Assembly: GCA_009711705.1 (NCBI GenBank)
Contig: VENG01000013.1
Span: 1-64,000 of the forward strand
Reading direction: 5' to 3'
Length of the DNA: 64,000 bases
DNA from: Bacillota bacterium
GTDB lineage: Bacteria; Bacillota; Desulfotomaculia; Desulfotomaculales; VENG01
How positions within the stretch are numbered: the first letter of the stretch is position 1; each line of letters begins with the position of its first letter. Position numbers and translations under genes: made by a program. Below the pieces are notes generated by a model. It saw only the letters and a list, made by a program, of their open reading frames with translations, did no database searches and was not told the DNA's origin. Below are positions 1 to 8,546 of the stretch, piece by piece.

Positions 1-109
1 TAAAAATGAATATAAAAAGTGGCTCAATATTTTCTCAGCGCTTTTCCAAAAGTGGCTCACTTTTTTATCAGCGTTAGTGGCTCAATATTTTCCTGGCGAG
101 TGGCTCACA
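1..109. mobile_element. Terminal repeats of an IS21-family-like insertion sequence (partial)
   Basis: Four direct copies of AGTGGCTCA lie at 18-26, 51-59, 76-84 and 99-107, spaced 33, 25 and 23 bp, each followed by an A/T-rich or CAGCG/CTGGCG spacer. IS21-family elements are known for several internal direct repeats at each end and for ends of the form TG...CA. Read inward on the minus strand this end begins TGTGAGCCACT. The transposase genes would lie to the left, outside the window, so family assignment rests on the repeats alone. The boundary at 109 is inferred from the terminal CA. Confidence 0.6.
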
Positions 110-674
110 ATTCTCTTGACAATCGCATGGATTGGTTTAAATACCTATAAAAAGTCGTTTTACTTAATGAAGTTGCTTCTATTATTTCATTAACAGTGTA
201 CTGCTTGCTATCATACATTTTTAAGGCCAGTTCCACCTTGTCTTTGTTCTTTGACGGGCGACCACCCTTTTTTCCCCGTGCCCGGGCTGCCGTTAATCCG
301 GCCCTAGTTCTTTCAGCAATTATGTCCCGCTCAAATTCGGCCAAGGAAGCAAAAATATTGAATATTAGTTTTCCGGTAGCCGTGGAAGTATCTATATTTT
401 CTTTTATGGAAACGAAATTAACTTTTCTGTTTTTGAATTCCTCTATCAAATCAATGAGGTGTTTTATGCTGCGGCCAATGCGATCGAGTTTCCAAACGAC
501 TACAGTATCTCCTTCCCTGAGCATTTGTATCATATTCTCAAGTTCGGGCCGGACCTTTCGTGTACCGGTTATTTTTTCCTGAAATATTCTCTCGGCCCCA
601 TACTTTTGGAGATCGTCTGTTTGAAGGTTGAGATTTTGGTCCTGTGTACTGACCCTTGCATAACCGAATATCAT
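105..674 (-). CDS. Serine recombinase (resolvase/invertase)
   Basis: This 189-residue protein belongs to the small serine recombinases that resolve cointegrates or plasmid multimers. The N-terminal catalytic domain shows YARVST with the nucleophilic serine near residue 9, then WKLDRIGRS with its conserved arginines, and a long E-helix before a C-terminal helix-turn-helix (YTVNEIIEATSLSKTTFYRYL region in part). The start ATG at 674 is chosen because GGAGGG lies 8 nt upstream and the protein then begins exactly as the family does; an open frame continues upstream to 773 without a better site. The TGA stop lies inside the IS-like terminal repeat, so the last one or two residues may have been changed by the insertion. 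The helix-turn-helix is still complete and activity is plausible. Confidence 0.9.
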   Translation of the reverse strand: MIFGYARVSTQDQNLNLQTDDLQKYGAERIFQEKITGTRKVRPELENMIQMLREGDTVVVWKLDRIGRSIKHLIDLIEEFKNRKVNFVSIKENIDTSTATGKLIFNIFASLAEFERDIIAERTRAGLTAARARGKKGGRPSKNKDKVELALKMYDSKQYTVNEIIEATSLSKTTFYRYLNQSMRLSREL

Positions 675-750
675 TTTGTTAGCCCTCCATTGTTTAGATT
701 GTGCCAAAAACGTCTTTACATGGTAGTTTTTAAACTTTGTTTTTGGTAAT

Positions 751-764
751 GAGTTTTGAAACTC
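751..764. promoter_or_regulatory. Palindrome upstream of the resolvase
   Basis: GAGTTTTGAAACTC is a perfect 6-bp-arm palindrome 77 bp upstream of the resolvase start. Resolvases bind dimer sites (res) upstream of their own genes, so this could be a subsite or operator; a single palindrome does not prove it. Confidence 0.3.
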
Positions 765-771
765 AATAAAC

Positions 772-811
772 ATTAAAAAACCGCTTTGGTTTTATTAACC
801 CAAAGCAGTTT
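772..811 (-). terminator. Rho-independent terminator between the STAND gene and the resolvase
   Basis: On the minus strand AAACTGCTTTGG (800-811) pairs with CCAAAGCGGTTT (778-789), 12 bp with one G-U, followed by a T run (775-780). It would stop transcripts coming from the large gene at 1033-5979 before they reach the resolvase. Confidence 0.8.
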
Positions 812-1032
812 CATAAACGGTCGTTTTTGGCACTTTTATTGTATATCAATATATACGGAATACGTTCCAATAAACAGGTACTTTTTTGCCGTTATATGCC
901 TCACAAAATGTGGCATCACTTTTAGCTGACTCATCACTGTGCAGGGGGATGCGCCATAGTTCCTCCAACATCACGTTTCTGCCGGAGGTCCTTGGGCACT
1001 TTCAATTGTCTTGACAATCTCATCAACCCGCA

Positions 1033-4000
1033 CTAGAGGCTAAATGTAGTCATTGTTAACGTATCATCTTGATGTGAAAGTGGGGGATTAAGAATTAAAT
1101 AATTTACAAACTCATTTTCAACTTGTGTTTTTTCTTCGATGTCCAAAAATTGAATAGAGCTATCCCTTTTCCCAAAACCATTAATCGAGGTACCAAGCTG
1201 AAGGCCTGCTTCTGCAGTTAAAATATATCGGTCGTGAAGAGGGGTACGTCCAGAAGGAGTAGAGTAGATATAAATTGTCGTAGGCGGTGGTGATTGATCG
1301 CATATTTGCTTCCAATATTGCTCGTAGCGCATTTGTATTTTTTCTCTTTTCAATTCAGACTCTCTCAATGAAGTTAAAATTTGGATGCGAACATCTTGTG
1401 ATAGGGAGGTTAACAAAATCAAGCCCTCTTCGTTAAAATGAGGGTCATATATTTTTACATAGTTTGAGGCTTTTTTAGACAACCAGCCTCTAATTTCTGA
1501 TATTGCTTCTTTCCCTTGGCCAACAGAAAAAGTTTTTATGTTACTTAAGAGAATCTGGTCGAGTAAGTTGTTATTACTGTTGCTTACGGCAACTTCTGAA
1601 TATAAACTATCTAATGTGTTAATCATCTGCGATAACTCCATAATAGTATAGAAAAGATTAGTTAAATTAGAAACCCTTGAATGGGGTTTATTCCCGGCAA
1701 TGTTATTCTCAATTAACCATGAAACAGCTAAACACACAGTTTCGAAATCTTGACCTAATACATTAAACAACCATTTTCTAACTATATCTTCGTGTTGAAT
1801 AAGCCCTCTACCAGAACATATTGACTTAAGAAGTTTTCTTAGAGTACTATTTAGGACTCTCTGAAATTCTTCCTTCTGATATTGAGAAAGCTTGTATGGA
1901 TCTGAATGAAGGTTTAATGCAATTAGATTCTGATTAATTTGGCTACGCATACCATGGTTATCAATCTGACTGGCAATATCACTTGCTAAAGATTGGTTCA
2001 TTGAATGAGCTAGTTCTATAATCCCACCCATTATCTGATCTCTTCCTTCTCCATGCGAACATACCTGAGCAAATTTGACAGCCTCTTTCAAAACAAATTC
2101 TGCGGCCTGTTGTTTAGAAATCTTTGAATACCCTTTGGCTACCAAATGAAATCTTTCTGCCCTGTCGATATGATTGTTTATTTGATCTAGGTTTTCCTCA
2201 GCTCTTCTAACTAATCTTTCCCCTGCACATGAATCACCACCATTAGCAAGGATCCCGACAGTTTGATAGACAAATACTTTGTCTGCACTGTTCTCTATTT
2301 TCTTTATTTCTGTGTCTAGTTCACCCCATGAAGGACACATTGTATCCCAAATCTTACTAGCTCTATAGGATTTTGCGGCATCACGCAACTTGCAAATACA
2401 GGCTTGAGCAGCTATTCTATATCCTTGGTGACAAATATTCCTATTATCTGGTAGCTTGCTCTTAATAATGTCGTTTATACGTTGCGAAATACGGAGTAAT
2501 TGCTTTTCCTGCAACTTTGTATCAAGTTGACTTCGTGTATTCTCTTTAACAAGGGAGTTAACTAACACAATGATGGATGTATAAATCATTGAGTCAGTAC
2601 ACATAGCGTCTATTACATCACATATTTTCTGAGCCTTGCCATAGTCTATCTGTGTAGTTATGTTTTCTGTCTCAAAAGGATCTAGTGGGGGGCGGTCGCT
2701 CAGAATATATTTGACAACTTGGCTCAATCCTAAGTCTTGAACCTCAATGGGCAAGTCTTCTAATTTTTCAAAAAGGATTTCTCTTTCATGTTCAAATAGC
2801 ATTGCAGAGATATTGACCAAGGTGTCAGCCTTTGCACTGGAATCAACACACTTATCTAAATGATCTAGACAAGTATCTGCGACCATTTTAAACAAATCTT
2901 TTCTACCGGAATAAAGACAACGTAAAGCCAATTCGCTAAATAGCGTACACTTTAAAATAGTTGAGGGAATTTGTTCTATAAGCCTGCAAAGTAAATCTAT
3001 ATGACCTTTAGAGTTGTCGTCATAGATTATATCAGGCACCATGCGACTTCCTAGACGTATCATTTCCGTATAAGTAAAGAGCAATCTATCATCACAAAAA
3101 GTTGAATTCCGCTTCCATTTATTAGACATTTCAAAAATCTGCTTGGCCAGCTCTTCATCAACTTCCGCAATTATGGGCACTACTCCGCCCCCAATTTTGG
3201 TTTTTTCAGTAGGCATGTCAATTTTCTTTAAGGATCCTTTCAGGGATCGAGATAGTGTTTCATTTAATTTTGCGTCTGAATGATCATAAATCCAATTGTA
3301 TAAATATGCCAAGGCATATGTTTTAGCCGCAGGGGTTGTAATCTCCAAAACCTTTCCAACTAATTTAATTTTTTTTGTTCTATCGACAGACGTGTGTTCT
3401 GATAAACGTTGCATAATCTTGACAAGAATCCATTCACGTTTATAAATGTTTGATACCTTTCCTAACGTTTTAATTATAAAGTCAATGTCAATGTTGTCAG
3501 AATTAGTATTAATTGTATAGGCTTTTAATATTTCATTCAAACCCTCATCACGTCTAGCCTCCAAATTTAACTTAAGCCCAAACTGAATTGCTAAACTTTT
3601 ATCGTAATGCGTTACAGCAGATAATATCTTTTTTGTAATTTTAAAATGGCTAGCAGATTTGACAAGCAAATTATTGTATTCTTCACAAAGTTGACCTCTG
3701 AGTTCCTTTTCTAAGTCGCTGTCATCGGGGACGGCATATTTAATATTTTGTAACATTCTTATCAAGATAAAACAACGCATATTTGTATCCCGTGTTTGAT
3801 CTAACAGCAAGTAAACGCCAAAAAACCTTTCTGTCCCAGTTTCTAATCCAAATTTTGATTCTATCGCAGAAAGCAACAATTCTAATCTAACATATTCATC
3901 TATTGGATTCATAATAGCACTAGCTTTTAATAAATCAATTGTATTAATTATGGGTTTTATTCTTTCATATTCTTGACAATAGTATAAAGGTTGGGCTATC

Positions 4001-5979
4001 TGACGCAAGTGTAATTGTGTAGGGGAATATTCTTCACTCTCTATTATTAATTGCAAAGCACGATCAACAACCTCTACTGCATTCGATCTTTTTGGATTCG
4101 AATTACACCAACTTTGTAGTAAGAATAATTTAGTGGATGTGTTTGACAATTGTTCTACTTGTTCAAGTATATTCTTACATGTTTTTTTGCTAAAAATGGT
4201 GGAAACTGTTCCTGCAAATTGATAAATGGACTCGTTGCTAACTTCATCACGAATTCGATCAATAGTATCATCATCTTGCTTCATAACGTGGGAGAGATCA
4301 GATAATATTATTTCCATTAAATTGTTTTCAAACTTATTTAATTTCTTGTCCATAGCAATTTTAGCAAAAAGTTTTTCCGCTAACTCTGCTTTAATTGGAA
4401 AAAGATCGGCACAAACTGTTAGAATTTTTTTTGTGATATTTGTGTTTAAAGGTGCCGAAGTGTCGAGTAGATCAATTGATTCTTCCAAAAGACTAATTAC
4501 TTCATTGGGTATATGGGCGTCTTTATCCCAAATATGATTACATATGCGAGACAATACTTGCAATCTGTCTTCGGCAAGTAAACAACGAGAAGCGCATTTT
4601 AATGCATCTTCTGTGTATCCTAAGGTAAGCATTGCCTTAACTTCTTGTTCAATAATTGATGGCGATGTTATCACGTTGGTAATTAGAGACTCAGTTAAAA
4701 TTGATCTCGCTAAAACTTGAGTTTCTTGCCTTGAATATGCCATTTCTGCTAATGTCCTTAAATTCCTGCGCACTAAGGAAGTTTGCCTCTTATTAGCTAT
4801 GAAGTTAACTGTTGATTCAATATTAAGAAGCTTATCTAAACCCTGGAAATTGTTGGATTCCCTGTATAATTGAGGTAAGTGAGTAAAAGCATTGCTCGAC
4901 AAAATCTCCTGACCTTCATAGTAATCAACTAATAGTTGCCTAATCTGGTCCTCTTTGCTACCCAGTTTTCCTGTTAGAAATTTTTTATAGGCTTTAACCA
5001 AATGTATTATGTGTGTATTCTGATCGATATTTAAAAAGTTTATTGACTGAACAATCCGTTTCACATCATCAATACTTACATTGAAAATTTGACTGAGTGT
5101 AAACAGAGAAAAAGATTCTGGACCAAAAACAATAGTAGCAAGAACACTTTGAGAAAGATCTTCTTTTAAACTATTTTTTTGCCATTCTTGCTCTAAAAGG
5201 AGTTCAAAGTCAGGAGGTAGATCATCTAGCAATGTTTCTGGGGCAATACCATTAGAGAGTTGTCTATATACCTCGTTAAGATAACCAGGCATTCCTTCGC
5301 AAACTTCGAAAATATGTGCCGCTTGATTTTCTTTTAAAAATGGTGATAAATATTTTATTGTTTCTTCACGGGAAAACCATTGTATTGGGAAAGCCTCATA
5401 TTTGAAATTATATTCTTCCCGAATAATACCACTTGTGAGAATGAAGATTCCATCAGATTCACCAGATGGAATAAATTGGAGTATACTCTCCTCATTTTGA
5501 GGTATTTTGTCCAACCCGTCAATAACGAAATAGAATGGTTTGCTTGTTTTCCTAACATGTTTTCTTAAATTAGAATAGAGTTTGGCAAACAAGCTTTTTA
5601 AATCATACTCATTTAATTCAGATAAATCAGCATCTTCAAATTGTTTGTATTTACCATTTATGGCAATTGTATGAATCATTTGCTCACAAAGTTCAGCAAG
5701 AAATCTAGATACCGTAGACGTCCAATAGTCATCACCAACAAAAAAAGAAAACGTATTGTCTGAATAGTATCGTGCAAATTGTGAAAGCAAAACTGTTTTC
5801 CCTGTACATGAGACTCCATTTATTAAAATTGATTTACGTTTTTCTGAGAAGAAAGAACTAAGATTTCGAATTAATGTCTCTCGAAAAATTTCATTTGGTG
5901 GCTCTGGGGGGAAACTTAGGCAATATTGATATAGTAAATTATTTTTACTATTGTCTAAAGTACTTCCTTCGGTATTCAT
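1033..5979 (-). CDS. Giant STAND-like P-loop NTPase with C-terminal PLD-like domain; candidate defence protein
   Basis: The protein has 1648 residues. An N-terminal P-loop module has Walker A GVSCTGKT (residues 55-62) and Walker B FYFVIDGLDKI (149-159), the DGLD form typical of STAND/NACHT-like ATPases. Residues of about 300-1480 form a very long helix-rich array resembling TPR/HEAT-type sensor repeats. The last 150 residues resemble a phospholipase D-like fold: a KIYDPHF strand, an RIQILTS strand, then PLHDRYIL and a following LGTSINGFGKR motif. STAND ATPases with a nucleotide switch, a large sensor and an effector domain are known antiphage proteins (Avs and relatives); here the presumed effector is at the C terminus. 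The gene stands alone with its own terminator and is AT-rich, as expected of cargo. The defence role is inference. The single HDR-type motif may mean dimerisation, or loss of catalysis. Confidence 0.75.
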   Translation of the reverse strand: MNTEGSTLDNSKNNLLYQYCLSFPPEPPNEIFRETLIRNLSSFFSEKRKSILINGVSCTGKTVLLSQFARYYSDNTFSFFVGDDYWTSTVSRFLAELCEQMIHTIAINGKYKQFEDADLSELNEYDLKSLFAKLYSNLRKHVRKTSKPFYFVIDGLDKIPQNEESILQFIPSGESDGIFILTSGIIREEYNFKYEAFPIQWFSREETIKYLSPFLKENQAAHIFEVCEGMPGYLNEVYRQLSNGIAPETLLDDLPPDFELLLEQEWQKNSLKEDLSQSVLATIVFGPESFSLFTLSQIFNVSIDDVKRIVQSINFLNIDQNTHIIHLVKAYKKFLTGKLGSKEDQIRQLLVDYYEGQEILSSNAFTHLPQLYRESNNFQGLDKLLNIESTVNFIANKRQTSLVRRNLRTLAEMAYSRQETQVLARSILTESLITNVITSPSIIEQEVKAMLTLGYTEDALKCASRCLLAEDRLQVLSRICNHIWDKDAHIPNEVISLLEESIDLLDTSAPLNTNITKKILTVCADLFPIKAELAEKLFAKIAMDKKLNKFENNLMEIILSDLSHVMKQDDDTIDRIRDEVSNESIYQFAGTVSTIFSKKTCKNILEQVEQLSNTSTKLFLLQSWCNSNPKRSNAVEVVDRALQLIIESEEYSPTQLHLRQIAQPLYYCQEYERIKPIINTIDLLKASAIMNPIDEYVRLELLLSAIESKFGLETGTERFFGVYLLLDQTRDTNMRCFILIRMLQNIKYAVPDDSDLEKELRGQLCEEYNNLLVKSASHFKITKKILSAVTHYDKSLAIQFGLKLNLEARRDEGLNEILKAYTINTNSDNIDIDFIIKTLGKVSNIYKREWILVKIMQRLSEHTSVDRTKKIKLVGKVLEITTPAAKTYALAYLYNWIYDHSDAKLNETLSRSLKGSLKKIDMPTEKTKIGGGVVPIIAEVDEELAKQIFEMSNKWKRNSTFCDDRLLFTYTEMIRLGSRMVPDIIYDDNSKGHIDLLCRLIEQIPSTILKCTLFSELALRCLYSGRKDLFKMVADTCLDHLDKCVDSSAKADTLVNISAMLFEHEREILFEKLEDLPIEVQDLGLSQVVKYILSDRPPLDPFETENITTQIDYGKAQKICDVIDAMCTDSMIYTSIIVLVNSLVKENTRSQLDTKLQEKQLLRISQRINDIIKSKLPDNRNICHQGYRIAAQACICKLRDAAKSYRASKIWDTMCPSWGELDTEIKKIENSADKVFVYQTVGILANGGDSCAGERLVRRAEENLDQINNHIDRAERFHLVAKGYSKISKQQAAEFVLKEAVKFAQVCSHGEGRDQIMGGIIELAHSMNQSLASDIASQIDNHGMRSQINQNLIALNLHSDPYKLSQYQKEEFQRVLNSTLRKLLKSICSGRGLIQHEDIVRKWLFNVLGQDFETVCLAVSWLIENNIAGNKPHSRVSNLTNLFYTIMELSQMINTLDSLYSEVAVSNSNNNLLDQILLSNIKTFSVGQGKEAISEIRGWLSKKASNYVKIYDPHFNEEGLILLTSLSQDVRIQILTSLRESELKREKIQMRYEQYWKQICDQSPPPTTIYIYSTPSGRTPLHDRYILTAEAGLQLGTSINGFGKRDSSIQFLDIEEKTQVENEFVNYLILNPPLSHQDDTLTMTTFSL

Positions 5980-6051
5980 TCTTTCACCTACCTAAATAAA
6001 GTAAGACAGTCGATTTGTTGAAGGTTAGTGTATTTACTAGGTTTTTGATTT

Positions 6052-6231
6052 TCAAATGAATTTTTCCTGCTTGTCGACAATATCTATTATTATTTGCTGT
6101 CTCTCCAATTCAGATGGTATCAATATCTTGTATACCCATTTTCTATAACCAGGATGTAGGAAGAGGATAGTAAAACCGCCTGTGTTACGTTGAATATGGG
6201 TTGACAAATTCGAATAGGTTGTGAAAACAAA
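6052..6231 (-). pseudogene. C-terminal remnant of an unknown protein upstream of the STAND gene
   Basis: From a stop at about 6229-6231 an open minus-strand frame of about 59 codons runs to TGA at 6052, with a protein-like sequence including GGFTILFLHPGYRKW and KILIPSELERQQ. It has no start codon, so it looks like the tail of a decayed gene directly upstream of the STAND NTPase. It could be a lost partner of that system. I do not recognise the family. Confidence 0.35.
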
Positions 6232-6580
6232 CTAATTAAATTATGTTTCATTAAGCATGGCGAATTTCGCGGTACAACTCAAAATATATGACGAATGCGA
6301 AAGGCAGAGCCTTCCGAAAATAACCCGCAGGATTTCACCCCTTGCTGCCCCCATGATACAAATGAGCTTTGGGAGAGGTTAAAAACTTGGGAGTCATAGA
6401 ATAACTACCCTTAGCTGATCCAAGTTAAAAATTTATTGCTAACCGGAGCTATTTTAGGACCTTCGATTGGTTCTTAGGATACACAATTCAAATGACAGAT
6501 AGTGGTCACTTATTAAGCCATATAACCTAGGTTATGATACTAGTTAATGATTGAGCCCGAAAATGCCATGAACTTTCTAA

Positions 6581-6811
6581 AGAGAACCTAAATCTTCTAA
6601 TCCACTTGGTTGCAAGCCATCACAGTCAATTGGAATTTGGCAGCCAAGTAGAACCAATGTGTACGAAGGCATTACTACCACAAATGCAAATTTAGTTGAT
6701 AGCTATGTATGGATAATTCACTACTTTTCAAACAATTATCGAAAGTCGGAAAACTGGACAAATGTAATACCAGGTATTAACCATAACTCTCTGGTAGATC
6801 TTCACCGATAA
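6581..6811 (+). pseudogene. Remnant of an unknown plus-strand gene
   Basis: After a TAA at 6578 an open plus-strand frame of 76 codons runs to TAA at 6809-6811, with ordinary residue composition (GIWQPSRTNVYEG, YVWIIHYFSNNYRK). It has no usable start and other frames upstream are broken. A perfect inverted repeat follows 6 bp after the stop, where a terminator would be expected. Probably the 3' end of a decayed gene; family unknown. Confidence 0.3.
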
Positions 6812-6817
6812 GCAGAA

Positions 6818-6849
6818 ACCGGTCTGCGATTTTAATATCGCAGACCGGT
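6818..6849. repeat. Perfect 13-bp inverted repeat
   Basis: ACCGGTCTGCGAT (6818-6830) and ATCGCAGACCGGT (6837-6849) flank a 6-nt loop. Neither side has a T run, so it is a weak terminator at best. It sits between two converging gene remnants and may terminate both, or it may be a protein-binding site. Confidence 0.6.
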
Positions 6850-6867
6850 AGAAGATAATATCAAATA

Positions 6868-7122
6868 GTTTAATCTATTTTTATTTCGGGGCACATACCT
6901 GTAAGTAACTTCTATCCCGTTATGTCCTAAATCCTTCGACAACTTTAATCTTGCCAATGTTTCAACTGATTTCCAAACGAGTGTTCCTACATATAGTCTG
7001 GCTTATTTGTTTAGTAACCGAAAATTCTTTTTCAAGGGTACGCCAATCCTTCATATTAGCTAAGGCATTAATCCTAGCGTTATAAAGAGTATACTCTTCT
7101 GCTAACCTAAAAAGGTCTTTAA
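6868..7122 (-). pseudogene. Decayed small gene downstream of the integrase
   Basis: Just after the integrase stop, minus-strand codons read RELIKDLFRLAEEYTLYNAR through KDWRTLEKEFSVTKQ and end at a stop at 6962. A second overlapping frame continues as YVGTLVWKSVETLARLKLSK to about 6868. Two protein-like segments in different frames, with no start codon, suggest one small gene carrying a frameshift. Function unknown. Confidence 0.3.
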
Positions 7123-8088
7123 TTAACTCCCTAACGACCCAAGGTAAATCTTTACCACATTTGGCCTCCCGTGTCCCAATAACAATGCCACTTCCTTTTG
7201 CGCCTTTCTTTCCGGCATTCCATTGCTCAACCTCTTAAGATACTCTTCCCGAGCATAGGTATGTCTCAACCCGTGAAACGTAATTTTCACATCGCTCCCC
7301 TTTTGATCGTGATCAGTACAACTATCCCTATGACCCGCGATAAAATTTTCTATTGAATCTTTTACAAGATCGGTTCTTCTTCCCCTGGGGACAAACAACT
7401 TATCATTGCCCTTATCAATCTTCTTCGCGGCAATTTGCAAGACCTTACGAGCTTCCTCCCTTAGTGGCACATCCCTTACCCTGCCACCTTTACCTTTTAT
7501 GGTAATAACACCTTTATCTATGAACCTTTCCGCCATCTTTTTATTGATGCGTAAACACTCATGAATTCGCAGGCCACTGTTCCTAGCTAACCTTATCACC
7601 ATTTCAACATCGCCACGGCCTAATTCCCTTGCCCTATCAATCATTGTCCGGTATTCACGCTCGTCCCACACCCTATCCAGCCGGCCGTCAGGAGTTGATT
7701 GAAGCTTAAATTTATCATTCCCTGATATCCGGTGCCGCGCGTTCGGGATAAATTTATGGAACATTCTAATGGCAGAAAGATCATTTTTTATCACCTTTTC
7801 GGTTCGGCCGACCTGACGCCTGCGCTCAACATACGCGCTAATATGCTTATCTCCAATATTTCGCAGATTTCTAATTTTAAATTCCTTTACACAAAAAATA
7901 GCAAACTGCCTCATCCTGCTGCGGTTCTTGAACAGCGTATCTTTAGAGCAGTAACTGTCCTTCATAGCGTTCTTAAATGTCTTTTCAAACTGCTGCCATA
8001 GGGGCTTGAAAGCTGGCGGAACTGGTTCTCCCTCACGGTCTCCTTGATTATACTTTTTAGCTTTAGCACCTTTTCCACGAGCGGTCAC
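7123..8088 (-). CDS. Tyrosine recombinase / integrase
   Basis: This 321-residue protein is a complete tyrosine recombinase. A SAM-like core-binding domain covers roughly residues 25-125. The catalytic domain shows the first arginine in NSGLRIHE, HGLRH at 272-276, GHGR with His at 306 and the nucleophile Tyr315 near the end (KIYLGS). Such enzymes carry out integration or excision, or resolve dimers. The start is GTG at 8088 with a strong GGGGGGAG about 5 nt upstream; it overlaps the preceding gene by 26 bp, implying translational coupling. The attachment site is not identified; the nearby hairpin block at 8547-8961 is one candidate region. Confidence 0.9.
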   Translation of the reverse strand: MTARGKGAKAKKYNQGDREGEPVPPAFKPLWQQFEKTFKNAMKDSYCSKDTLFKNRSRMRQFAIFCVKEFKIRNLRNIGDKHISAYVERRRQVGRTEKVIKNDLSAIRMFHKFIPNARHRISGNDKFKLQSTPDGRLDRVWDEREYRTMIDRARELGRGDVEMVIRLARNSGLRIHECLRINKKMAERFIDKGVITIKGKGGRVRDVPLREEARKVLQIAAKKIDKGNDKLFVPRGRRTDLVKDSIENFIAGHRDSCTDHDQKGSDVKITFHGLRHTYAREEYLKRLSNGMPERKAQKEVALLLGHGRPNVVKIYLGSLGS

Positions 8089-8449
8089 GGAACTCCCCCC
8101 TTCCCAATAGTACGTCGTTTGGCGGCATATTGTATTTACGTAACGGAATTTGTCTGTGCCAAAATCTAATTGTGGATAAATCTGCTAGAATTGTACCTTC
8201 CCTGATTTCATTTCCCATGCGCCATTTAATGAAAGCCCTCACATAAGACGGTTTAATATTCCGAATATCACATAGTCCAAATCTTACAGTCGCAAACTTT
8301 AGGAAAGCCTTATATTGATGAAACCTGACCTTACGGGATTTTTTACACCCAGCATTACTTTCATAAAAAATCACTTCCAGTTGTTTAAGCAGCTTATTAA
8401 CATTTTCATCACGCGTTAACCTGGTTCCGGCCCTGGTGGGAAAACCCAT
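8063..8449 (-). CDS. Stand-alone SAM-like core-binding domain of a tyrosine recombinase
   Basis: The 128 residues match the layout of the first third of the neighbouring integrase: a four-helix core-binding domain, a DIRNIKPSYVRAFI segment comparable to the neighbour's NLRNIGDKHISAYV, and a linker (LLGRGEFRDRSW) comparable to the segment just before the catalytic domain. It then stops, with no catalytic Arg/His/Tyr set. It begins at ATG 8449 behind GAAAGAAGG. It may be a truncated duplicate or an accessory DNA-binding or dimerisation partner of the downstream enzyme. The tight overlap argues that both are made together. Confidence 0.65.
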   Translation of the reverse strand: MGFPTRAGTRLTRDENVNKLLKQLEVIFYESNAGCKKSRKVRFHQYKAFLKFATVRFGLCDIRNIKPSYVRAFIKWRMGNEIREGTILADLSTIRFWHRQIPLRKYNMPPNDVLLGRGEFRDRSWKRC

Positions 8450-8546
8450 TCAATACCTTCTTTCCTTTAATTGTGGAATACCAAATATTAGCAATAGTGA
8501 AGTAAACCTCAAGTACAATCACACTGTTTTTGTACAAAGGCCCAAA

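Noticed and set aside
1..109. Four short direct repeats considered as a CRISPR or replication iterons
   Set aside because: Repeats are only 9 bp, spacers 14-24 bp and partly alike, and the set ends in CA next to a gene; an IS21-type end explains it better.
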